DNA from: a virus
DNA: 30,535 bases
Virus record (IMG/VR): IMGVR_UViG_3300006805_000106
Span: 1 to 30,535 of that record
Strand: one strand, 5' to 3'
Within the stretch, counting starts at the first letter, position 1. Each line of letters begins with the position of its first letter. Shown here one piece after another: positions 15,186 to 21,488 of this stretch. The notes below the pieces were generated by a model, which saw only the letters and a program-made list of their open reading frames with translations, made no database searches and had not been told where the DNA came from. The position numbers and the translations under genes were made by a program.

Positions 15186-17498
15186 ATGCAGCCCTGGGAA
15201 CGGGATTGGTCGCAAAGCGGCAGCGGCGCCAGCCGCGCCCCGTGGGAGCGCGAATGGGCTCCGGCGCCCGAGCCGGCCAAGCGCGGCATCGCGGCCGTCG
15301 CCAATGACACCGTGATTGAGGCTGCCAACGCCGCCGCTGGTGCCGTGAGTGCGGGCGCGAACTTCTTCAGCCCCGGAAACCGCGTCTCGCAGTACATCGA
15401 CGAGAACATCATCAAGGCCGGGGAGGAAGCGCAGAGCGACGTTGCCAAGGCGTCGCGTCGGCAGTTTCAGGAAGAAGTCGCCAACGCCGACGGCTTCATT
15501 GGCGAGCTTGGCGCCGTTGGCCGCAAGATCGCCCGCGATCCGCTTCTGACTGCGGCGCAGGCGGCTGGGTCGTTCGCGGTTCCGGGTTTCGCCGTCAAGG
15601 GGGCTGGAATGCTCGCTCGCGGCGCGGGGGCGACCGGGGCGGGCATCGCGCGGGCGGGGCTGGCTGGTGGCGCAGCCGCCGGTGCGGCGTTGGCTGGCGG
15701 CGACGCTGCCGGCCAAGCCTACCAACTGGCTATCGAGGCCGGGGCGACCGAGGAACAAGCAACAGCCGCCGCCCGGCAGGCGTCCGCCGTCCCGGCCGTT
15801 GTCGGCGGTGCCGGTGGCCTCGTTGGCGCCGAGCGACTGCTTGCCGGCGCGGGCGGGATGAAGGGCGGGATCGTCGCCAGAGCGCTCAAGACGGCGGGCG
15901 TCGAGGGCCTGCAAGAAGGCTTCGAGGAAGGCGTCACGCAGTACGAAGGCCAGCGCGCCGCGATGCCGTATGACGCCAGCATCGACCCTTGGAAGGGGGT
16001 TGGCGCAGCGGCGGGCATGGGTGCCGCAATGGGCGGCGGTATCGGCGCGGCCACGGGCGCGCTGACGAAGCCGCGCGAGCCCGACCCTGTGACAAAGGGA
16101 ATCAACGAGATTGCCGCCGCTCCGACCGTGGACGACGCGATCAACGCGTTCGCCGACAGTGTGAGCGGCAAACCGGCCGCGCCGACTTTTGGCGACCGCA
16201 TCGCTTCGGTCAAGGCCGACGCCTCGCGCGAGACGATGGCCGCCCTGCGCGAAAAGTACGGACCGGATTCGGCCACGGAATTCCTCAACAGCCTTGCCCA
16301 GGCGCAGAACCCGCGCGTTCCGACAGAGGTTCGTGAGAAGCACCTGCAAGCCGTCGAGACGATGCTGTTCGAGCTGCGCGCCACGCGCGAGCCGGAGGCA
16401 CCCGCCCCGTTGGCGCTGACCGGGCCTGACGCGCAGCCCGCAATTGGCTACGATGGTGCGCCGCCGCAATTGGGCATGGGCAGCACGCCGACCGGGACGA
16501 TGCGCGTCGGGCCGGATGGGCAAGCCTTCCCCGAGACCGCCGCCGACGTGACCGCTGGCCGACAAGATCGCATGGCCCGAGACGGATTGACCGCGCAGGC
16601 CCCGCAAGGCGGCGAGCCCGGAGCCGGCGTGATGGTCGGCGACGGCACGCTCACGCCGGGCGTGGCACGCAAGGAGCCGGTCCCGCAGACCGCGATGGCC
16701 CAAGCGCTGCTGCCGTTGCGGGATCGACTTGAGGCCATGCGCAAGAAGGAGCCAGATGCGCCAACACCGCGACCGACAGCCGGGCCAGTGGCTACCGAAG
16801 TGGCTACGCCGACCCGTGCAGCAGGGGCATCTGAGCCAGCAGGAGGCGGCGCAGTTCTACCGCGCGTGGAGCAAGGCCAAGCCGGGCGAGTCGCTGGACC
16901 TGCCGCCGCGCCTGTGGCCGGCAGCGGAGAAACTGTACTTGTTGGAGCAGGAGCCTCCGACGCAGAGCAGGCACTGACCGGCGCGGGCATCACGCGCCAA
17001 AAGGCCGCCGAGATTCGAGTCCTTGCGCAGCAAGTGATTGATGATCCGGGCGCCGTGAGCTGGCAGAAGGCTCGGGCGAGAGGCGAAATCGCTCGCGCAG
17101 ACAAGCTCGACGAATTGGCCCGGACGCTTGATCTGACCGCCAAGCCCTACGCCGACATGACGCCGGCCGAACAATCGTCCTTCGACGCAGCCAACGGCAT
17201 CACGCCGGGCCGGCGCGCGGAAGTGGCCAAGCAACTCGACGCACAGAATGCCGCGGCCCCGGCATCCCAACAGCCCGCCGCGTCTCCCGGTGCGGCTGTT
17301 GGCCCGGGGGCCGCGGCACCCGCCACCCCCCGCGTCCCGAAGTCGTTCCGCAAGCGGCACAAGGTCAAGACGCGGGTGTTCGACGAGGAAACGGGCGCGC
17401 TTGAAGAACAGGAATCCGACGCCGACACCGCCCTCTTGGCGATCCAAGCCGACATCTCCGAACTGCGCGCGTTTCGGCTGTGCCTGACCGGGGGTTGA
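15186..17498 (+). CDS. Large ejection-type virion protein (770 aa)
   Basis: The start ATG is one base after the previous stop. The N-terminus has two W-rich repeats (PWERDW and PWEREW), a feature I recall at the start of internal virion proteins. Residues about 115-190 are a hydrophobic Gly/Ala stretch (GAGMLARGAGATGAGIARAG) and another occurs near residues 275-300. The middle is helical (ALREKYGPDSATEFLNSLAQ). From about residue 520 to 600 the protein becomes Ala/Pro/Gly low-complexity, with codons unlike the rest; here a second ORF is nested in the +1 frame (16756-16977). The C-terminus (KSFRKRHKVKTRVFDEETG, then DISELRAFRLCLTGG) is a compact conserved-looking domain. A role in DNA delivery is inferred. 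Confidence 0.82.
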   Translation: MQPWERDWSQSGSGASRAPWEREWAPAPEPAKRGIAAVANDTVIEAANAAAGAVSAGANFFSPGNRVSQYIDENIIKAGEEAQSDVAKASRRQFQEEVANADGFIGELGAVGRKIARDPLLTAAQAAGSFAVPGFAVKGAGMLARGAGATGAGIARAGLAGGAAAGAALAGGDAAGQAYQLAIEAGATEEQATAAARQASAVPAVVGGAGGLVGAERLLAGAGGMKGGIVARALKTAGVEGLQEGFEEGVTQYEGQRAAMPYDASIDPWKGVGAAAGMGAAMGGGIGAATGALTKPREPDPVTKGINEIAAAPTVDDAINAFADSVSGKPAAPTFGDRIASVKADASRETMAALREKYGPDSATEFLNSLAQAQNPRVPTEVREKHLQAVETMLFELRATREPEAPAPLALTGPDAQPAIGYDGAPPQLGMGSTPTGTMRVGPDGQAFPETAADVTAGRQDRMARDGLTAQAPQGGEPGAGVMVGDGTLTPGVARKEPVPQTAMAQALLPLRDRLEAMRKKEPDAPTPRPTAGPVATEVATPTRAAGASEPAGGGAVLPRVEQGQAGRVAGPAAAPVAGSGETVLVGAGASDAEQALTGAGITRQKAAEIRVLAQQVIDDPGAVSWQKARARGEIARADKLDELARTLDLTAKPYADMTPAEQSSFDAANGITPGRRAEVAKQLDAQNAAAPASQQPAASPGAAVGPGAAAPATPRVPKSFRKRHKVKTRVFDEETGALEEQESDADTALLAIQADISELRAFRLCLTGG
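16756..16977 (+). CDS. Candidate overprinted gene in +1 frame (73 aa)
   Basis: The ORF lies wholly inside the 770-aa ejection protein gene. It starts with ATG four bases after a perfect AAGGAG (16746-16751). It encodes a protein-like sequence with tryptophans (RQPGQWLPKWLRRPVQQGHL, then AAQFYRAWSKAKPGESLDL and LWPAAEKLYLLEQE). Hand counts give G/C at the third position in about 64 of 73 codons, as in normal genes here. The enclosing frame over the same bases has only about 35 of 74 and reads as low-complexity Ala/Pro/Gly. Ordinary shadow frames in this genome are Arg/Ser/Thr-rich and look quite different. The function is unknown. Confidence 0.6.
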   Translation: MRQHRDRQPGQWLPKWLRRPVQQGHLSQQEAAQFYRAWSKAKPGESLDLPPRLWPAAEKLYLLEQEPPTQSRH

Positions 17499-17501
17499 CA
17501 C

Positions 17502-17774
17502 ATGCCTATCACCGTCCCCCGCAAGGTCGCTCCGATAGCCGAAGCGCAGAAGCCGCTTCCGCCGGCCGCTGCCGCGCTGACCGTGGCCGATGTTGTGGCA
17601 ATGATGGACGCCAGAGACGCAATGTGGCGCGAGCAAATCTCAGCGCTTGAGAGTGCGTTTGCGTCCGCCATGTCTGCGCTTCCAAAGCCGGCCCCTCGCA
17701 CAGGGAGCGACATCAAGTTCAAGTACGACGAGCGCGGGATTGTGACCGGCGCTGAAATCATCCCGAAGGAGTGA
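17502..17774 (+). CDS. Small protein of unknown function (90 aa)
   Basis: The ATG is three bases after the previous stop, with GGGG about 6 bases before it. It has a Pro/Ala-rich N-terminus, a central helix (VADVVAMMDARDAMWREQIS) that probably forms a coiled coil, and a short beta hairpin at the end (IKFKYDERGIVTGAEIIPKE). I do not recognise the family. It separates the ejection block from the appendage block and could belong to either. Confidence 0.72.
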   Translation: MPITVPRKVAPIAEAQKPLPPAAAALTVADVVAMMDARDAMWREQISALESAFASAMSALPKPAPRTGSDIKFKYDERGIVTGAEIIPKE

Positions 17775-17777
17775 ACC

Positions 17778-18218
17778 ATGCCGAAAAGCACCGACGCCTG
17801 CAACCGCGTCTTGAACCTGATGTATTCCGCGACGCCGTGGCCGACCGTGGCCGACAACGCCGCCGCGACGCCGTTGGCAAACACGTATGTGGCGCTGCAC
17901 GATGCAACGCTGACGCCGGCCACCAACTCGCAAGCCGAGAACGAGTCGGCGTACACCAACTACGCACGGGTGGCCCGCGCAAGATCGACGGGCTACACCG
18001 CTGCGGCGGGTGGGTCGATCAACAACGCGGCCCTCATGCAGTTCCCGCAGTCGGGCGCTACCGGCGGCACCCTGCATTCCGTGAGCACAGGCACAACGGT
18101 CAGCGGCGCGACCCCGGTGTGGCACTACGGCCCGCTGAATTCGCCCATCACCATCGGCGCAGCGGCCAGCATCACCCCGCAGTTCTTGGCCGGCGCGCTG
18201 GTCATCACCGAGACGTGA
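17778..18218 (+). CDS. Beta-rich virion/appendage protein (146 aa)
   Basis: The ATG follows GAAGGAGTGAACC, a strong ribosome site within the previous gene's end. The sequence after residue 35 (NTYVALHDATLTPAT, ESAYTNYARVARARSTGYT, NNAALMQFPQSG, then FLAGALVITET at the end) is a pattern I recall from small phage tail-associated proteins common in prophages. The function is not known to me. It contains no membrane helix. The stop shares bases with the next ATG (TGATG). Confidence 0.8.
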   Translation: MPKSTDACNRVLNLMYSATPWPTVADNAAATPLANTYVALHDATLTPATNSQAENESAYTNYARVARARSTGYTAAAGGSINNAALMQFPQSGATGGTLHSVSTGTTVSGATPVWHYGPLNSPITIGAAASITPQFLAGALVITET

Positions 18219-18445
18219 TGTTCGAGCGCTACCCCTACCTCTACAACTGCGCCGAGTGCGGCGCAAAGGTCAAGGTCAAGCCCGAAGGAGTCAAGCGAAC
18301 ATGCAGCCACACGACAGCAGCAATCAACGCCCCGAGGAAAAGCCTGCTGACGGGCGACGGGACGATGAACGGGGTTCCGTACCGGATGCGCCTGGAGTGG
18401 CACCTCCGCAAGTTCCTGACGCGGGTAACGGGGCGGTGTGTCTGA
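18218..18445 (+). CDS. Small zinc-ribbon protein (75 aa)
   Basis: The ATG overlaps the previous stop (TGATG). Near the N-terminus C11 and C14 (NCAECGAK) pair with C29 and H31 (RTCSH), a C-x2-C...C-x-H set expected to bind one zinc ion. The rest is basic (KSLLTGDG, then YRMRLEWHLRKFLTRVTGR), consistent with nucleic-acid or protein binding. G/C-ending codons dominate, as expected for a real gene here. A small zinc ribbon in a run of appendage genes is unusual. The actual partner cannot be read from the sequence. Confidence 0.75.
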   Translation: MFERYPYLYNCAECGAKVKVKPEGVKRTCSHTTAAINAPRKSLLTGDGTMNGVPYRMRLEWHLRKFLTRVTGRCV

Positions 18446-18483
18446 GCGCAACCCTTCGCGGTAAGGGCGGGGCTGCGGCGTGA
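18301..18483 (+). CDS. Possible overlapping ORF (60 aa), doubtful
   Basis: An ATG ten bases after AAGGAG (18285-18290) opens a different frame within the zinc-ribbon gene. Its stop overlaps the GTG start of the next gene (GTGA), so its translation would bridge the 34-base gap and deliver ribosomes there. The product is hydrophilic and disordered (Asp, Pro, Arg, Gly). Its codons are less G/C-ending than those of the zinc-ribbon frame, which argues against it. It may act only as a coupling frame. Confidence 0.3.
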   Translation: MQPHDSSNQRPEEKPADGRRDDERGSVPDAPGVAPPQVPDAGNGAVCLSATLRGKGGAAA

Positions 18484-19364
18484 GCGGGTTCCGCAGCGTC
18501 GGCGAATATGCTGCTGCTGACGAAGCCGGGCAGTGCTGGCTCACGCAGTTTCGCAAGACCGTTGCCTCGGCCGCGACCACGACGAACGCCTGGATCGACT
18601 ACAGCTACTTCGCGGGCAGCCCGGCCGCGAACTTCTACGCATCGGCCCCGGTTGTCTCGGCGGTAGTTGAAGCCTCGCGCGGCATCTACGTGCCCACGGT
18701 GGCGCCAGCGACTCAACACCTTCAGCGGCTCAACGTGATGACCGCCAACACCGCGACGGCAGTCAACGCGCGCCAGCGGCTGATTCTGTGTGACTACCTG
18801 CTCTACTACCCGTTCATCGACACCGATGCCGTTGGCGAACAGCAGGACATGGAGAACACGGTTACCCTGCCGCGCTACACCAGCGGGCGCGTGGTGGCGG
18901 TGGCGCAGTCGGCGGCATCGACTATCGGCACCTTCACCTTCACCTACACCAATCAGGACGGCACGGCGGGGCGGGTGAGCCCCACAATCAGAACCTTCGC
19001 CGTGGCCGGTGGCGGGCAGATCGTCACCGCGAACGGTGCGGGCGCGAGCTTCAACCCGTACTGCGGGCTGGCGGCGGGCGACTCTGCGGTGCGCTCGATT
19101 GAGTCGGTCACGTTCACGGCTGCGGGCGGCGGGCTGATGGCGCTTGTCATCGTCAAGCCGCTGCACAACGGCTACGTCACGCAAGAGTGCCGCACGACGA
19201 CAGGCGTGGCCTTTGGCGCGGCTGACGAATTCATGTCCGTCATCCACTCTGCCGGCGCACCGCAGATCAAGGATGGCGCGGTGCTTAACTTCTTTGCCGA
19301 GGGGACAGCCGGCTCGCTGGCGTCGTCGCAACTCGTCGGCACCATCGAAACACTCTGGAACTGA
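18480..19364 (+). CDS. Appendage-type virion protein, paralogue A (294 aa)
   Basis: The start is GTG at 18480. The protein is beta-rich, with an aromatic N-terminal third (NAWIDYSYFAGSPAANFYAS, then LILCDYLLYYPFIDTD). Its second half has NPYCGLAAGDSAVRSIESV, VIVKPL and QIKDGAVLNFF, all of which recur in the next gene, so the two are tandem relatives. No signal peptide or long membrane segment is visible. Position after the ejection block and before another Gly/Ala-rich structural gene suggests a receptor-binding or tail-appendage protein. That function is inferred. Confidence 0.78.
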   Translation: MSGFRSVGEYAAADEAGQCWLTQFRKTVASAATTTNAWIDYSYFAGSPAANFYASAPVVSAVVEASRGIYVPTVAPATQHLQRLNVMTANTATAVNARQRLILCDYLLYYPFIDTDAVGEQQDMENTVTLPRYTSGRVVAVAQSAASTIGTFTFTYTNQDGTAGRVSPTIRTFAVAGGGQIVTANGAGASFNPYCGLAAGDSAVRSIESVTFTAAGGGLMALVIVKPLHNGYVTQECRTTTGVAFGAADEFMSVIHSAGAPQIKDGAVLNFFAEGTAGSLASSQLVGTIETLWN

Positions 19365-19373
19365 AAGAACATC

Positions 19374-20270
19374 ATGGGCTGGACCTCACAAGACGACCTC
19401 ATCACGCAACTGACGGTCAACGGCAAGGGCGATACCGTCACCATGACGAAGACGCTCAACGCCGCCGGTACGGCTGGCTCGTGGACGCTGCTGGCGCCGC
19501 ACAACGGCTGGCCGATTGCCGGCACCTTCGCGGGCGCGAGCCTGACCTACGTTCCGCTGGATGACACCACGGCGCAGGGCGCGATCTATCACGGCGGCAA
19601 CGTGTCCACGGCCACCAAGCACTTCCTGACCGCTGGCGGGTGCGTGGTCGCGGCGGCTGGCGCACCCTGGTACATCATGGCGATTGATCTGGTGGGCTAC
19701 GTGCCGCTGCTGACCACGGACGTATCGACCATAGGCACCAAGACCTGCACGATGACGGCAATCGGGTCAGGCGGTGGCACCGGGGACCGCTATGCAAACG
19801 GGCAGGGGCTGCGCCTGTTCCTGGCCGGCTTCACCGCAATGGGCGCCAACGCGCCAACCTGCATCGTCAACTACCTCGACACCGGTGGCGGCGCCGGGGC
19901 CACGACCACGTTCACCTCGACGGCATCCATGACCATCGGCGGGGTCTTGAACACTGGCGCAGCCGCGAACAAGTACAACCCGTTTCTTCCGCTCGCCGCG
20001 GGCGACACAGGGGTCAGCGACATCGTGTCGGTCGTATGGGCGGGCACCGCGCACGCCTCGGGCTCGGTTGCTGTGTGCTTGGCAAAGCCGCTATGGTGCC
20101 TGCCGCTGCCGGCCACGGGCCTTTACAGCAAGATGGATCTCGTCAACGCGCTGCCGTCCATGCGCCAGATCAAGGACGGCGCGAATATCCACTTCTTGCT
20201 GTTCCAGACCGGCGCGACCACTTCGGCCGGCACCGTGAACATCGACTTCGACTACGGCTACGGCGGCTGA
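19374..20270 (+). CDS. Appendage-type virion protein, paralogue B (298 aa)
   Basis: The ATG is nine bases after the previous stop; the ribosome site is weak (GAAAGAACATC). The protein is Gly/Thr/Ala-rich and beta-rich. The stretch NPFLPLAAGDTGVSDIVSVV, followed by CLAKPL and QIKDGANIHFLLFQTG, aligns with the same order of motifs in the preceding gene. The N-terminal half differs (GWTSQDDLITQLTVNGKGDT), which suggests a shared C-terminal domain with separate heads, or fast divergence. It may be part of the same appendage. No enzyme motif was seen. Confidence 0.78.
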   Translation: MGWTSQDDLITQLTVNGKGDTVTMTKTLNAAGTAGSWTLLAPHNGWPIAGTFAGASLTYVPLDDTTAQGAIYHGGNVSTATKHFLTAGGCVVAAAGAPWYIMAIDLVGYVPLLTTDVSTIGTKTCTMTAIGSGGGTGDRYANGQGLRLFLAGFTAMGANAPTCIVNYLDTGGGAGATTTFTSTASMTIGGVLNTGAAANKYNPFLPLAAGDTGVSDIVSVVWAGTAHASGSVAVCLAKPLWCLPLPATGLYSKMDLVNALPSMRQIKDGANIHFLLFQTGATTSAGTVNIDFDYGYGG

Positions 20271-20271
20271 C

Positions 20272-21204
20272 ATGGCCCTGTGCAGCAACGGCGTGACGTT
20301 CTTCGGGACAGGCATCCGGCGCTACGGCGCCACTGCCTACTTGAGCGCGTACCCGTCCGCCCAGCACGGCGACATGAGACAAGCCGGCCCGATGCGCAAC
20401 CTCACGGCCGGCGAAGGGATCACTGACGAGCTTGTCGGGTTGCCCTCGGGCTACCGGCACCCCGCCGCGTGGATGATGCCGCAGAAGCCCGGCGCCATCT
20501 CGGCGCGGAACACGCTGATTGGCGCTGGCGCGGCGGCGGCCACCGCGCAGAGCGGATACAACATTGACGCCACCATCGCGGGCTCGGGCACCATCCCCGG
20601 CTGCGACATTGGCCTGATCGTGAGCATTGCTGCCGTCCTCACGGCCAGCGGCGGCATCAGCAGCGCCGCGACCGAAGCGCTGGCCGGGCTGGTCGCAACC
20701 TTGACCGGCTCGGGGGACGTGACGGCCACGGCCTCGGGGCTGGCGGCGCTCGGCGCGGCTCTGACTGGCGCGGGCAGCGTGAGCGCCGGCAACACCGCGC
20801 TTATGGACATCACCGCGACCATCCGGGGCTACAGCGACCTGACGCTCGAAGGCATGCGCGATGCGGTGTGGAGCGCTCAGTCGGTGCTCTACAACGAGGC
20901 CGGCACGATGGGCGAGAAGCTGAACAACGCCGCCAGCGCGGGCGACCCGTGGGGCACGGCACTTCCGGGCGCCTACGCCGTTGGCAGCGCGGGCTACATC
21001 GTCGGCACGTACCTCGACGCAGCCGTCAGCGCGGGCGGACTGTCGGTTGATGAAGCCGCGCAACTGTTCGACGTGTGGCAGCGACTCGGGCTCGATCCTG
21101 ACAACCCGATGGTCACAACCGCGACCAGCATCGAAGCCGGCGGAGTGACGCAGGCCATCGACGAGACGGCCGGGCCGACCATCACCGTGACCCGCGCGCT
21201 GTGA
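20272..21204 (+). CDS. Repeat-containing virion protein (310 aa)
   Basis: The ATG is one base after the previous stop. The N-terminus (GVTFFGTGIRRYGATAYLSA) is compact. Residues about 100-183 hold four imperfect repeats of 20-23 residues of the type L-T-G-S-G-x-V/I-x-A, rich in Ala and Leu, expected to stack as short beta or helical units. The region after them (NEAGTMGEKLNNAASAGDPW and AVGSAGYIVGTYLD) is a pattern I recall from phage structural proteins. The C-terminus ends TITVTRAL, with the stop overlapping the next GTG. It is probably a tail or appendage component; that role is inferred. Confidence 0.78.
   Translation: MALCSNGVTFFGTGIRRYGATAYLSAYPSAQHGDMRQAGPMRNLTAGEGITDELVGLPSGYRHPAAWMMPQKPGAISARNTLIGAGAAAATAQSGYNIDATIAGSGTIPGCDIGLIVSIAAVLTASGGISSAATEALAGLVATLTGSGDVTATASGLAALGAALTGAGSVSAGNTALMDITATIRGYSDLTLEGMRDAVWSAQSVLYNEAGTMGEKLNNAASAGDPWGTALPGAYAVGSAGYIVGTYLDAAVSAGGLSVDEAAQLFDVWQRLGLDPDNPMVTTATSIEAGGVTQAIDETAGPTITVTRAL
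20569..20820 (+). repeat. Four imperfect LTGSG-type coding repeats
   Basis: Residues 100-183 of the 310-aa protein repeat every 20-23 residues: IAGSGTI, LTASGGI, LTGSGDV and LTGAGSV each open a unit that ends in an Ala/Leu-rich stretch. The repeats are clearer in protein than in DNA, so they are old or under protein-level selection. Confidence 0.6.
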
Positions 21205-21488
21205 TTACCGCACGCCGTGCCGCACTGCTGGGCCTGACGGTCCCGCTGTCGGCCATCATGACCGCGGTGCTCGGGCTGTGGCCCGAGGAAAATGATGAAG
21301 TCGTTGTCGTCCCGCCGTTCAACGGCGACCCCAAGGGCGGGGGAGATGGCCGGCGGCGGGGCGAGCGCAAAGCCGCGCCCCGAAGCGACAAAGCCGACGA
21401 GTGGATTGCAGAACAGCGCCGAATCGCGCGGGCGAACAGGCTGGCGATTGCGATAATCGTCGCCATTGCCGAGCGGGAGTTTGCATGA
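21201..21488 (+). CDS. Small membrane-anchored protein coupled to the giant gene (95 aa)
   Basis: The GTG start lies in the previous stop (GTGA), and its own stop overlaps the giant gene's ATG (ATGA). Residues about 8-27 (ALLGLTVPLSAIMTAVLGLW) form a likely membrane helix, followed by an acidic and Pro segment (ENDEVVVVPPFNGD), a Gly/Arg-rich linker (KGGGDGRRRGERK) and a C-terminal helix (RRIARANRLAIAIIVAIAER). I do not recognise the family. Strict coupling on both sides suggests it is made in step with the giant protein and perhaps works with it; this is inferred. Confidence 0.72.
   Translation: MITARRAALLGLTVPLSAIMTAVLGLWPEENDEVVVVPPFNGDPKGGGDGRRRGERKAAPRSDKADEWIAEQRRIARANRLAIAIIVAIAEREFA

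Noticed and set aside
14856-16703. 615-codon open frame on the minus strand
   Set aside because: Antisense shadow of the ejection genes, Arg/Gly/Ala-rich, without a ribosome site or recognisable domain.
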